Below, one piece after another: positions 51,528 to 60,472 of a stretch of DNA of 64,000 nucleotides; the stretch's first letter is position 1, and each line of letters starts with the position of its first letter. A program made the translations under genes and the position numbers. This DNA comes from Nocardia niwae NBRC 108934 = DSM 45340 (GTDB lineage Bacteria > Actinomycetota > Actinomycetes > Mycobacteriales > Mycobacteriaceae): contig NZ_BDCK01000034.1 in the NCBI RefSeq assembly GCF_001613465.1, positions 124,001 through 188,000 of the forward strand, read 5' to 3'. Under the pieces are notes generated by a model. The model did no database searches. It was not told where the DNA came from and saw nothing but the letters and a program-made list of their open reading frames with translations.

Positions 51528-53780
51528 GTGGCCGAACGTAGCACCTTCCCTTCCCGCGAAGTCTGGACATGGGGCGTCATCACGGCGCTCGGGGTGGTCG
51601 CGGGATACGGTGCGGTTCTACTCGCCAACGTCCGGCATTTCTACACCGACGACACCGAATCGCAGTACGCGCCGCTGTGGGTGATGCTCGGCCGGTACCT
51701 GCGTGAGGGACGGCTCCCGGCGCTCGTCCCCGAGCACTGGATGGCGGGCAACTACACCATCGAAGAAGCCGGGCTGCTCAATCCGCCGCAGCTGCTGATC
51801 GATCTGATCGCGCCGTCGGTGGACAACCTCGCGCTGTACGCCACCGTGGTGAAACTGATCTTCGCCATCGTCCTCGCGCTCGGCGTCTACCGGATCTGCC
51901 TGGCCTACGGCGCGAAGGCGCCCTGGGCGGCGGTCGCGGGCGCCGCCATACCGTTCACCGGATGGCTGCTGTTCTTCGACGAGGCCAGCTGGATGACCGC
52001 CTTCACCGGCACCGCCTGGCTGGCACACGCATGGGCCTCCGGCGTGCGGTACGCCCGTGGCCGCGGCGGGCCGATCCCCACCTTCGTCTTCCTGTACCTG
52101 GCCATCTCGGTGCAATACATCTTCCCCGCGGTCGAAGCCGGTCTGATGGTGGGCGCCGTCGCGATCGGCGAACTCGTGTACCAGAAGGCGTGGCGTCCGG
52201 CGCTGCGCCTGCTGACGGTCGCCGCGTGTGCCGCGCTGGCCGGGTTGGCGACCTACCTGCCGAGCATGCTGTCGGCGAAGGTGACCTGGCGCGGCACCGC
52301 GCAGATCAACAACGACCAGTTCCTCACGGTGCCGTGGTCGGAATCGCTGAACGCCAGCCTGCCCACCACGCTGCCCGCGTTCAGCTCCTGGTGGGGTTAC
52401 GTGCAGCCGATGCCGGTGGTCTACATCGCGTGGTTCCTGGTTCCGGCGCTGGCCTTCGTCGACTGGCGCAAGGCGCTCGGCGCGGCGCGCGAGTTCGTCG
52501 CGCCCGCGCTGTTCGCGGTGATGGCGCTGATGTGGACGGCCGGTCCCGGCGCGATCGGCCCGCTGCGCTGGCCCGCGCGGGTGTTGCCGATGGTGGCGCT
52601 GGGCCTGCTGGTGCTGGTCTGCGTGCTGCTCGGCCGCTTCGCGACCGTCCAGGACTGGCGGCGGCGCGGCATCGCGGCCGCGGTGCTGATCGGTCTGCTG
52701 TGGGTGCGCACGTTCTCGGCCGCGCCCCACGAGGTGATCCGGCACGTCGTCGCGGCGCTCGGGGTGGCCGCGCTCGGCGCCGTCGCGGTATGGCTCGCTC
52801 GCAGCCGCGGCGCGGCGGCCGCCTGCGCGTTGATCGTCGTCTCGGTGTTCCCGATCGCGTATCTGCAGGTGTGGAGCGCGCAGCCGACTCCGATGGGCTG
52901 GAATCTGCCGGAGAACCGGTCGGCGATGAAGGCCGCGTTCCCCGATTTCCCCGGCACCACGCTGCAACTGGCGGACCGGATGCTCATCCCGCCGCAGGAA
53001 CGCGATCTGTCCGGCGCGTACGGATCGCTGGTCTTCGGCAACTACGCGAAGGATCTCGAGCTGACCTACGTCAGCGGATACACCCCCAACGGGCACTACT
53101 GGTTCGGCGAGACGTTGTGCATGCGCTGGGACACCAGCGTCTGCCCCGATGCCTACCGGCGGGCGTTCGCGACCGAGCCGACCACCGGCCGGACCATCGT
53201 CGACCTGATGAAGGTCGACCGGGTCGTGCTGCAGCGCGCCCTCTACCCGGATGCCCGGGAGCAGGCCGCGCCCTCCGGCTGGAAATGGGTCGACTATCCG
53301 GGGCACGAGAAGTACATCTTCGTGCTCGAACGCGTCGACGGCCTGATCTCGGCCCGGGACGGCCGGATCGCGGCCGCCCAGGGCGTGACGGCCACGTCGG
53401 TCGCCGAATCGGACACGACCAGTCGCGTGCGGGTGAGCTCCCCGGAGGGCGGGCGGGTCGTGTTCGCCCGGCTCGGCTGGCCCGGTTACCGGGCGACGCT
53501 CGACGGCCGGGACATCCCCACCGGTCTCGTGGGTAAAACGTTTGTGGCCGTTGATATTCCGGCTGGTACCTCCGGTGATCTGGTGCTGTCCTGGCAACCT
53601 CCGGGCCGGTGGATCGGCGTCGCCGCGGCATTGCTCGGCCTGCTCGGCGTCGGCGTGCTGCAATGGGCCTATCTGCGTGGCAGGCGGCGGGGCGGCGGAT
53701 CGGTCGAAGCGAGCGACGCGCCGTCGCCGCCCGACGCGGCCGCGGCACCCGACACCGACTTGGCCGACGCCGTCCGATGA
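51528..53780 (+). CDS. Large polytopic membrane protein, GT-C/YfhO-like (copy 2)
   Basis: 750 residues, closely similar over the full length to the 48710 protein: the same acidic loop (YTDDTESQYAPLWVMLGR), the same INNDQFLTVPWSESLNASLP segment and the same C-terminal layout. Divergence is greater in the first 20 residues, the solvent-exposed parts of the soluble domain and the C-tail. It is followed by its own GtrA gene through an ATGA overlap. Retention of two intact pairs suggests different acceptors or donors. Confidence 0.85.
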   Translation: MAERSTFPSREVWTWGVITALGVVAGYGAVLLANVRHFYTDDTESQYAPLWVMLGRYLREGRLPALVPEHWMAGNYTIEEAGLLNPPQLLIDLIAPSVDNLALYATVVKLIFAIVLALGVYRICLAYGAKAPWAAVAGAAIPFTGWLLFFDEASWMTAFTGTAWLAHAWASGVRYARGRGGPIPTFVFLYLAISVQYIFPAVEAGLMVGAVAIGELVYQKAWRPALRLLTVAACAALAGLATYLPSMLSAKVTWRGTAQINNDQFLTVPWSESLNASLPTTLPAFSSWWGYVQPMPVVYIAWFLVPALAFVDWRKALGAAREFVAPALFAVMALMWTAGPGAIGPLRWPARVLPMVALGLLVLVCVLLGRFATVQDWRRRGIAAAVLIGLLWVRTFSAAPHEVIRHVVAALGVAALGAVAVWLARSRGAAAACALIVVSVFPIAYLQVWSAQPTPMGWNLPENRSAMKAAFPDFPGTTLQLADRMLIPPQERDLSGAYGSLVFGNYAKDLELTYVSGYTPNGHYWFGETLCMRWDTSVCPDAYRRAFATEPTTGRTIVDLMKVDRVVLQRALYPDAREQAAPSGWKWVDYPGHEKYIFVLERVDGLISARDGRIAAAQGVTATSVAESDTTSRVRVSSPEGGRVVFARLGWPGYRATLDGRDIPTGLVGKTFVAVDIPAGTSGDLVLSWQPPGRWIGVAAALLGLLGVGVLQWAYLRGRRRGGGSVEASDAPSPPDAAAAPDTDLADAVR

Positions 53781-54349
53781 GCGCGGACGCGGATCGACCC
53801 GGTGCGCCGGCGCCGACCGGCGGGCGGTCCGCTGCCGCGAGCCCAGGTGCGTCTGGTGCTTTCGAGATGCGTACCGGAGAAACCACGGTGGTTCCCGCCG
53901 ACCCCGGTCCGCTGCTGCGCCTGGTGCGTCGCCAGGAGATCGCGTTCGCGATCGTCGGCGTGGTGAACACAGGCCTGGGCATGGCCCTGACGGTGATGTG
54001 GCTAGCGGTGCTCGGTGACCGGGCGCCCGCCGCGCTCGCGCCCGCACTGGCCTACAGCATCAGCGTGATCGTGGCGTTCGCCCTGCACCGAACGTTGGTG
54101 TTCCGGGTGCGCGGGCGCCTGGTGCGGGATTTCCTAGCGTTCGTCGCGGTGAACTCCGGCGGCCTGGTGCTGAACATGGTGCTGCTGCAGTTGGGGGTCT
54201 CGCTTCTGCACCTGCCGAGCATTCCGTCGGCGGTCGCGGTGATGGCGCTGGTGGCGGGCGCGAGCTTCTTCGGTCACCGGCACATCTCGTTCCGCCGGAC
54301 GCCCGCACTCGAGCCGGACGGTTCTCGGCCGGGGCCGGCCGGAAGGTAG
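53777..54349 (+). CDS. GtrA family membrane protein (copy 2)
   Basis: 190 residues from ATG 53777; an in-frame extension into the previous gene is not real. After a ~45-residue disordered N-tail come the four GtrA helices (LVRRQEIAFAIVGVVNTGLG, ALHRTLVFRVRGRLVRDF). It is longer than copy 1 only in the N-terminal tail. Coupled to the second GT-C-like gene. Confidence 0.92.
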   Translation: MSADADRPGAPAPTGGRSAAASPGASGAFEMRTGETTVVPADPGPLLRLVRRQEIAFAIVGVVNTGLGMALTVMWLAVLGDRAPAALAPALAYSISVIVAFALHRTLVFRVRGRLVRDFLAFVAVNSGGLVLNMVLLQLGVSLLHLPSIPSAVAVMALVAGASFFGHRHISFRRTPALEPDGSRPGPAGR

Positions 54350-54359
54350 GTTTTCTCCT

Positions 54360-54590
54360 ATGTCTGAGCACACCACCCTGGACGCCACACTGCTGAGCCT
54401 GCTGGCCTGCCCGCAGGACAAGGGCCCACTGCGGCTGGTCCATGCCGCCGACGGCAGCGCGCTGCTCTACAACCCGCGCCTGCGCCGGGCATACCCGATC
54501 GAGAACGGCATCCCGGTCCTGCTCGTCGACGAGGCCAGGGACGTCACCGACGCCGAGCACGACGCGTTCTCCGCGCAGGCCGACGCCTGA
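54360..54590 (+). CDS. Trm112-family small protein
   Basis: 76 residues with LLACPQDKGPLRLVHAADGS and AYPIENGIPVLLVDEARDV, the two halves of the Trm112 fold. Of the zinc cysteines only one (CPQDK) is seen. Bacterial members are small partner proteins, sometimes next to glycosyltransferase genes. It follows the GtrA gene by 10 nt and is probably the last gene of that transcript. Confidence 0.9.
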   Translation: MSEHTTLDATLLSLLACPQDKGPLRLVHAADGSALLYNPRLRRAYPIENGIPVLLVDEARDVTDAEHDAFSAQADA

Positions 54591-54668
54591 CCTCGATACC
54601 GCCGTCCCGCTTCGCTCACGACTCGCCCGTCGCCCGGCAACGGATCCGTCACGGTCGTTTTGCGTCCA

Positions 54669-54698
54669 TTGACCGTTCCGAACCGGCTCCGCCATGAT
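54669..54698 (+). promoter_or_regulatory. Candidate promoter of the L,D-transpeptidase gene
   Basis: TTGACC (54669-54674), an 18-nt spacer and CATGAT (54693-54698) form a fair sigma-70 promoter, giving a leader of about 95 nt. Confidence 0.35.
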
Positions 54699-54799
54699 CA
54701 TTTGCACCTCGAAACGGTCCACTCGCTCCAGCGAAGGGGTGACGCGGCCGGGCTGACGAGCGGCACGGGGTGGCGTATGGGAGAGAGGTCGGGAACGTA

Positions 54800-55309
54800 A
54801 TGGGCGATTCGCGTTTACGTAACTGGACAGCTCGATGTGCGATTGCCTGCGGGGTCGCGGCGGCGGGATTCACCATGGCGGTGCCCGCACAGGCCGAACC
54901 GCTCTGGCCGGGTGGACCGGACATCCCCGGTATGCCCGCGCTGATTCCGCCCCCGCCTCCCGTCGCGCCGTGCTCCACGGCGGCCCGTGCGTGCATGCGG
55001 CTGTCCACCGACGAAGCCTGGCTGATGGACGAGGGCAAGGTGGTCTACGGCCCCACGCCGATCTCACACGGGATGCCGGGATACGAGACGCCGCCCGGAG
55101 TCTTCCACGTGTCGTTCAAGCAGGAATTCCACTGGAGCACCATGCACAACGCTCCGATGCCGTACGCGACCTTCTTCAACGGCGACATAGCCTTTCACGT
55201 CGGCCCGATCGAGAAGAAGTCGCACGGCTGCGTCCGGATGACCCACGAGGGAGCCAAGGCGTTCTACGAGTACCTGTGGCCGGGTGACGTCGTCGAAGTC
55301 GTGGAGTGA
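54800..55309 (+). CDS. Secreted L,D-transpeptidase (YkuD domain)
   Basis: 169 residues from ATG 54800 with GAGAGAGG upstream. A signal peptide (positive start, hydrophobic ACGVAAAGFTMAV-type core, cleavage after AQA at ~32) directs export. The YkuD active site is KKSHGCVRMTHEGA, with catalytic Cys in SHGCVRM and the upstream His in IAFHVGPIEKK. Such enzymes form 3-3 peptidoglycan cross-links, which are abundant in mycolate actinobacteria. It lacks the immunoglobulin-like domains of larger Ldt proteins. Confidence 0.92.
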   Translation: MGDSRLRNWTARCAIACGVAAAGFTMAVPAQAEPLWPGGPDIPGMPALIPPPPPVAPCSTAARACMRLSTDEAWLMDEGKVVYGPTPISHGMPGYETPPGVFHVSFKQEFHWSTMHNAPMPYATFFNGDIAFHVGPIEKKSHGCVRMTHEGAKAFYEYLWPGDVVEVVE

Positions 55310-55324
55310 CGGCACAGCCGGCGC

Positions 55325-55954
55325 TCACGGCCCGATGTCTCCGGTCAGATAGCGCTGCAGCGTCGGGCCCACCGCGGTGACCACATCGGCCGCGGGCATC
55401 GAGGCCAGCGGTTCGATCCCGACGATCTTGCGGCCCACCAGCACGCCGAGCATCTGCGAGGCGACCAGGCCGATCCGGGCCCGGCCGTCGTCCTCCGGGG
55501 TGGCGATGCGCAGGCGGACGCGTTCCAGCACGACCTCCAACAGGAACCTCCTGGCCAGGGACGGGTCGTCGCTCCCGGCCAGGATGCTGCGCACCACGGC
55601 GATCAGGCCCGGTCCCGCGGGCGAGTCCCACACCCCGAGCACCGCGTGAATGATGGTCTCGCCCAAGCGTTCCAACGGCGCGGCCTCGATGATGCGCAGG
55701 GTGGCCTCGGGATTCACCGGAAATTCCACCACCGCGGCGAAGAGCTGTTGCTTGGTGCCGAAGTAGTGGTGCACCAGGGCCGGATCCACCCCCGCGTCGG
55801 TGGCGACCGCGCGCACCGAGGTCTTGTCGAAACCCGCGTCGGCGAAACGGGCGCGGGCGGCCGCGAGGATGGCCTCGCGGGCGCCCGATCGCCCCGGACG
55901 GCGGCCGGTGCGGGCAGGCCGCTCGGCGTCGCCGGAACCGTTGCCCGCCGTCAC
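55325..55954 (-). CDS. TetR-family regulator of the adjacent ABC exporter
   Basis: 209 residues from GTG 55954, which overlaps the stop of the permease gene (GTGA). The HTH is TSVRAVATDAGVDPALVHHY followed by FGTKQQLFAAVV, the classic TetR recognition helix. The C-terminal ligand domain is of the TetR_C type with long helices. As last gene of the ATPase-permease-regulator operon it should autoregulate by binding the palindrome at 57483-57518. Confidence 0.93.
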   Translation of the reverse strand: MTAGNGSGDAERPARTGRRPGRSGAREAILAAARARFADAGFDKTSVRAVATDAGVDPALVHHYFGTKQQLFAAVVEFPVNPEATLRIIEAAPLERLGETIIHAVLGVWDSPAGPGLIAVVRSILAGSDDPSLARRFLLEVVLERVRLRIATPEDDGRARIGLVASQMLGVLVGRKIVGIEPLASMPAADVVTAVGPTLQRYLTGDIGP

Positions 55955-56745
55955 GTGGTCCGCCGTCGTAGCGTGGCCGCGCCCAGGCACAGGGCGACGA
56001 TCGCGAAACCGGCGACGATGGCCAGATCACGCCACATCTGGCCGGTGACCTCCGGATGCGTCGAAACCTGTTGGAGCGCGTCGACCGCGTAGCTCAACGG
56101 CATCACGTTGCTGATCACCTCCAGCCAATCGGGCAGCTGGCCGCGGGGAACGAGCAAGCCGCACAGGAAGATCTGCGGCGCGACCACGACCGGCATGAAC
56201 TGTACGGCCTGGAATTCGGTGCGCGCGAACGCGCTTGCCAGCAGTCCCAGCGCCACCCCGCATACCGCGTCGATCACCGCGATCAGCACCACCCAGCTCG
56301 GGCTACCTGCCGCGTCGAGCCCGAGCAACCCGAACGAGACCAGGCAGGCCACGATCGCCTGCGCGGCGGCGGCCAGCGAGAACGCGGTGCCGTATCCGGC
56401 GAGCAGGTCGAGTTTCGACAGCGGCGTGGACAGCAGTCGCTCCAGCGTGCCCGAGGTGCGTTCGCGTTGCATGGCGATCGCGGTGATCAGGAACATCACG
56501 ATGAACGGCAGGATCCCGAGCATGCTGATGCCCACACGATCGAACAGCGAGACCGGGTTCAGCGGATTGGTCGGAGTGTCCTTGTAGATGAAATACAGCA
56601 GCGCCATCAGCAGCGCGGGAACCACCAGGATCATCGCGACGGTGCGGTGGTCGTTGCGCAGCTGCCGCAGGATGCGACCGGTCGTCGCGGCGTAGGGGCG
56701 AAGCGTCGGCGTCCGGCGGGGTGCGGCTTCGGAGAGGGCGGTCAT
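55951..56745 (-). CDS. ABC-2 type exporter permease (DrrB-like)
   Basis: 264 residues with six predicted transmembrane helices; ITAIAMQRERTSGTLERLLS is the conserved ABC-2 loop and the C-terminal LEVISNVMPLSYAVDALQQV is typical of DrrB-like permeases. It pairs with the ATPase encoded upstream (4-nt ATGA overlap) to form a drug- or lipid-type exporter. Substrate unknown. Confidence 0.93.
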   Translation of the reverse strand: MTALSEAAPRRTPTLRPYAATTGRILRQLRNDHRTVAMILVVPALLMALLYFIYKDTPTNPLNPVSLFDRVGISMLGILPFIVMFLITAIAMQRERTSGTLERLLSTPLSKLDLLAGYGTAFSLAAAAQAIVACLVSFGLLGLDAAGSPSWVVLIAVIDAVCGVALGLLASAFARTEFQAVQFMPVVVAPQIFLCGLLVPRGQLPDWLEVISNVMPLSYAVDALQQVSTHPEVTGQMWRDLAIVAGFAIVALCLGAATLRRRTT

Positions 56746-57473
56746 GCGTTCTGTCCCATCGTGATCAAGGTGAGGAAAGCGGTCTCCAAGTTCTGCTCAC
56801 CGGTCCGCGTGCGCAGCTCGTCGGGGCTGAGCTGGGCGAGCAACTGCCCCTCGCGCATCAGCAGCAGGCGGTCGCAGTGTTCGGCCTCGTCCATCACGTG
56901 ACTGGACACCAGCAAGGTCGTCCCGTTCGCGGCCAGCTCGTGGAACTGCTTCCACAGCTCGACGCGCAGCACCGGATCCAGGCCGACGGTCGGCTCGTCC
57001 AGCACAAGCAGTTGCGGCTGGGCGACCAGCGCGCAGGCCAGGGACGCGCGCGTCTTCTGCCCGCCGGACAGTTCGTCACCGCGCTGCTGGGCGTGATCGG
57101 TCAGGCCGACCGCCGTGATCGCGTCGTCGACGTCGGCGCGGTCGCGGCCGTAGAGCGCGGCGAAGTACGTGACGTTCTCGCGGACGCTGATGTCGTTGTA
57201 GATGCTCGGCGCCTGGGTGACGTAGCCGATCAGGTGGCGCAGCGCCGCCGAGCCCGCCGGGCGGCCGAGCGCGCTGACCTCGCCCGATTCGATGATCTGA
57301 GTGCCGACGATGGCGCGCATCAGCGTTGTCTTGCCGCATCCGGACGGGCCGAGCAGGCCGGTGATCGTTCCGCGCGGGATGGTGAGCGAGACGTCGTGCA
57401 GTACTTCGCGTCCGCCGCGGTGGACCCGCAGGTTCTTCACCTCGACGGCGGGGGATGGGGTGGCTTGCGACAC
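56742..57473 (-). CDS. ABC exporter ATP-binding protein (DrrA-like)
   Basis: 243 residues. Walker A GPSGCGKTTLMRAI, signature LSGGQKTRASLACAL, and Walker B LLVLDEPTVGLDP are all intact, with the His switch in SSHVMDEAEHCD. It is the first gene of the operon and powers the ABC-2 permease. It lacks the long C-terminal extension of DrrA proper. Confidence 0.95.
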   Translation of the reverse strand: MSQATPSPAVEVKNLRVHRGGREVLHDVSLTIPRGTITGLLGPSGCGKTTLMRAIVGTQIIESGEVSALGRPAGSAALRHLIGYVTQAPSIYNDISVRENVTYFAALYGRDRADVDDAITAVGLTDHAQQRGDELSGGQKTRASLACALVAQPQLLVLDEPTVGLDPVLRVELWKQFHELAANGTTLLVSSHVMDEAEHCDRLLLMREGQLLAQLSPDELRTRTGEQNLETAFLTLITMGQNA

Positions 57474-57482
57474 GGTCGCCTC

Positions 57483-57518
57483 AATTCATCGAGTGTTGAA
57501 TTCACTATGCGATGAATT
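57483..57518 (-). promoter_or_regulatory. Nested palindrome, probable TetR operator
   Basis: AATTCATCG (57483-57491) and CGATGAATT (57510-57518) are perfect 9-bp arms around an inner AGTG...CACT repeat centred on TGAATTCA. It lies 10 nt upstream of the exporter ATG in an unusually AT-rich patch, so binding would block transcription of the ABC-TetR operon. Confidence 0.7.
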
Positions 57519-57559
57519 TATCGCGGTCGTGCTGAACAGGCAAGAGCGGAGGCGTGGAA

Positions 57560-59074
57560 TCAGTGGCCGTGGTGCGCCGGGGGTGTTCCCGCGGTCTGTC
57601 CCGGCTCGACGACCACGAATTGGCCCATCATGCCGAGGTCCTCGTGCCAGAGCAGGTGACAGTGGTACATGTACGGGGTGTCCGGATCGGCCGGGCCGTC
57701 GAACCGTATGGCCAGTCGAACCGTGCTGTCCGGCGGCAGGAAGACGGTGTCCTTCGGACCGGTCGCTGCCGCGGGCGCGGGACCGTCGTTCATCGCGAGC
57801 ACGCGGAATTGCACGTCGTGGATGTGGAAGTTGTGCGGCATGCCGTCGTTGTTGCGCACCACCCAGGTCTCCGTGGTGCCGCGCGTGACCGCGAAGTCGA
57901 TGCGATCCATCGCCATCGGGGTGCCGTTGATCCCGGCGAGATTCAGGTCGAAATGCCGTTCCCGGACCGAGTCGCCGCCATCCGGCGTCGTCGAAGACGC
58001 CAAGGCCGCGGGCAGTTCCGGTGACGGCCGCAGCGTATCGGCCGCGCGCAGTTCGAGGACGTCGAAGGTGTCGTCGCCGCCGGCGAAACGCTGGGTCCAG
58101 AAGTCGAGTCCCGCGTCGAGTTCGCCGCTGCGCAGCGCGATGCGCTCACCCGCCCGCATCCGCACCACGATCTCGGCCCGTTCTCCCGGCGACAGCCGCA
58201 GCCGGTCCTGAGCGCTCGGTCGTTCCAGCAATCCGCCGTCGGTCGCGACGAGCGCGAACGGTCGCCCGTCGGCGAACTCGAACGTGTAGACCCGGGCGGT
58301 GGAGGCGTTGAGCAGGCGCAGCCGGACGAGCTCGTCGCCGACGTTCCGGTAGGGCGCGAGCGTTCCGTTGACCATGGTCCGATCACCGAGGAATCCGACA
58401 TCGCGGAACATCCCGTGCGAGGAGTCGAACGCCGCGCCGTCGAATTTCACGTCCTGCACGATCACCGGCAGATCGTCGACGCCGTAATTCGAGGGGAGGG
58501 GCAGGGCGGTGGACACGTCGTCGTCGAGCAGGAACAGGCCCGCCAGCCCGCGGCGCACGTGGGCTTCGGTCGCGCCGTGTGGATGGGGGTGGTACCAGAG
58601 CGTCGCGGCGGGCTGGTCAACGGTCCACTGCGGCGTCCAAGCGGCGCCGGGCGCCACCATCTGGTGCGGGCCGCCGTCCATCGCCGCGGGCAGGTGCATG
58701 CCGTGCCAGTGCACGGTGGAGGCCTCCGGCAAGTTGTTGCGCACGGTGACCGCCACCGTCTCCCCGCGCCGCGCCCGCAGGGTCGGACCGAGGTAGTCGC
58801 CGTTGAACCCCCAGGTCTGCGTGGCCCGGCCGGGAAGGAACTCTTGCTGCCCGGCGCGCATGTCGAGGTCGAAGGTGCGCGTGCCGTCGGCGCCGACCCG
58901 TGACGGCGCCAGCGCGGGGATGGCGAGTTCGTTCCGGAATTCCGTCTTGCCTGCGGTGGATACGACCGCCCCGGCGTAGACCCAGGCAACGCCGGCGAGG
59001 ATCAGGACCGGCAAGGCCGCGAGGCAGACGACAACGACGAGCAACCGCCTGCGCGGCCGGGAATCCGAAGACAT
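57560..59074 (-). CDS. Multicopper oxidase (three-domain, CotA/CueO-like)
   Basis: 504 residues from ATG 59074. An N-terminal membrane segment (LLVVVVCLAALPVLILAGVA) serves as anchor or uncleaved signal. All four copper-ligand motifs are present: HWHGMHLP, WYHPHPHG, HNFHIHDVQF and MYHCHLLWHEDLGMMGQF. It oxidises metals or phenolics outside the cell while reducing O2 to water; Met after the last cluster is the type 1 axial ligand. The C-terminal His tail (PPAHHGH) may bind copper. No copper-responsive gene is adjacent. Confidence 0.94.
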   Translation of the reverse strand: MSSDSRPRRRLLVVVVCLAALPVLILAGVAWVYAGAVVSTAGKTEFRNELAIPALAPSRVGADGTRTFDLDMRAGQQEFLPGRATQTWGFNGDYLGPTLRARRGETVAVTVRNNLPEASTVHWHGMHLPAAMDGGPHQMVAPGAAWTPQWTVDQPAATLWYHPHPHGATEAHVRRGLAGLFLLDDDVSTALPLPSNYGVDDLPVIVQDVKFDGAAFDSSHGMFRDVGFLGDRTMVNGTLAPYRNVGDELVRLRLLNASTARVYTFEFADGRPFALVATDGGLLERPSAQDRLRLSPGERAEIVVRMRAGERIALRSGELDAGLDFWTQRFAGGDDTFDVLELRAADTLRPSPELPAALASSTTPDGGDSVRERHFDLNLAGINGTPMAMDRIDFAVTRGTTETWVVRNNDGMPHNFHIHDVQFRVLAMNDGPAPAAATGPKDTVFLPPDSTVRLAIRFDGPADPDTPYMYHCHLLWHEDLGMMGQFVVVEPGQTAGTPPAHHGH

Positions 59075-59212
59075 GGGCCGACGGTAGGAATCCGCAGTGC
59101 GGCAACGCATCCGGAAGCGTCCCGATTTACTCCCCGATCCGCCCCTGAGGCCGCTGTCGCGACCCTCGGGGTGTACCCGCTCGACAAGTGTGATGCAGAA
59201 CACAGCACGGGG

Positions 59213-59239
59213 TGTCACGTTCCGAGCCCGTCATCTGTC
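59213..59239 (+). promoter_or_regulatory. Candidate ECF41-dependent promoter
   Basis: TGTCACG, exactly 16 nt, then TGTC. The ECF41 consensus as I recall it is TGTCACA-N16-CGTC, so 9 of 11 fixed bases agree. It lies about 60 nt before the flavoprotein gene whose downstream partner encodes an ECF41 sigma factor. Confidence 0.55.
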
Positions 59240-59297
59240 CCATGGTCGTCACTATCCGTCAACCCTGCCTCGGTGACCCGATCATTGGAGTACTGCC

Positions 59298-60470
59298 ATG
59301 AACACCGAACATCGAATCGTCATCCTCGGCGGCGGCTACACCGGCATGCTCGCCGCCGTGCGGCTGGCCCGGCGCACGCGTGCGATGGATGTCCGGATCA
59401 CGCTGGTCAACCCGTCGGCGCGGTTCACCGAGCGCCTGCGCATGCACCAGGTTGCCGCCGGGCAAGAGCTGGCGGATCACCGGATTCCCGCCCTGCTGGA
59501 GGGCACCGGCGTCACCTTCGTTCAGGGCTGGGCCACGGCCATCGATCCGGTGGGCCGAGAAGTGACCGTCGACGGTACGACCCGCCTTCCCTACGACGAA
59601 CTGATCTACGCCCTGGGCAGCGCGGCCGATACGAGCATCGTGCCCGGTGCCGCCGACCATGCGTGGACCCTCGACAATCCCGCCACCGCACACCGGTTCG
59701 CCGAGCGTCTCGCCGAGGTGGCGGCGCGCGGCGGCGCCGTCGCGGTCTGCGGCGGCGGCCTGACCGGCATCGAGGCGGCGGCCGAACTCGCCGAGAGTCA
59801 TCCCGGCGCGCGCGTCACGCTGATCAGCACGGGTGAACCCGGGGGCATGATGGGGACGAAGGCCCGCGCCTACCTGCACCGGGCGCTCGACCGGCTCGGC
59901 GTCACCCGCGCGACCGGCCGGGCGGTGGTGAAGGTGCTGCCCGACGCGGTCGAACTGGCCGGCGGCGAGCTCGTGCCCACCGACCTGACGCTGTGGACGG
60001 CGGGTGTCCGGGTAGCTCCGCTGGCCGCGCAGGCGGGCATCGAGACCGACCGGCGCGGACTGATCGTCGTCGACCCCACCCTGAAGTCGGTGTCGCATCC
60101 GACCGTCCACGCCATCGGCGACGCCGCCGCGGTTCGTCAGGCGTGGGGGCAGATCCACGGCACCTGCCAGAGCGGGCTGCCCACGGCCGCTTACACCGCG
60201 GACGTCATCGCGCGGCAGCTGCGCGGCAAGCGTGTGCGGCCGTTCCGCTTCGGCTACTTCCACCAGCCGGTCAGCCTGGGCCGCAAGGACGCGGTAATCC
60301 AATTCACGAAGGCCGACGACCGTCCGCGCCGCGCCTACCTGACCGGCCGCGCCGCCGTCTTCTACAAGGAAACCGTCAGCAGCAGCCCGGTGCCGACCTT
60401 CGCGCTGAGCAAGCACATGACGGTATCGGTAGCGCTGTCCAAAGGCGGCCGCGCCACCAGGAGAATCTAG
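59298..60470 (+). CDS. NDH-2-like FAD-dependent oxidoreductase
   Basis: 390 residues. Two nucleotide-binding motifs (IVILGGGYTGMLAAVRLAR for FAD, VAVCGGGLTGIEAAAELAE for NAD(P)H) and the late FAD motif VHAIGDAAAV define the type II NADH dehydrogenase/ferredoxin-reductase-like group. No C-terminal membrane helix is clear. It is followed after 2 nt by the ECF41 sigma gene, and oxidoreductases of this sort are usual ECF41 targets. A role in redox stress is plausible. Confidence 0.92.
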   Translation: MNTEHRIVILGGGYTGMLAAVRLARRTRAMDVRITLVNPSARFTERLRMHQVAAGQELADHRIPALLEGTGVTFVQGWATAIDPVGREVTVDGTTRLPYDELIYALGSAADTSIVPGAADHAWTLDNPATAHRFAERLAEVAARGGAVAVCGGGLTGIEAAAELAESHPGARVTLISTGEPGGMMGTKARAYLHRALDRLGVTRATGRAVVKVLPDAVELAGGELVPTDLTLWTAGVRVAPLAAQAGIETDRRGLIVVDPTLKSVSHPTVHAIGDAAAVRQAWGQIHGTCQSGLPTAAYTADVIARQLRGKRVRPFRFGYFHQPVSLGRKDAVIQFTKADDRPRRAYLTGRAAVFYKETVSSSPVPTFALSKHMTVSVALSKGGRATRRI

Positions 60471-60472
60471 CC

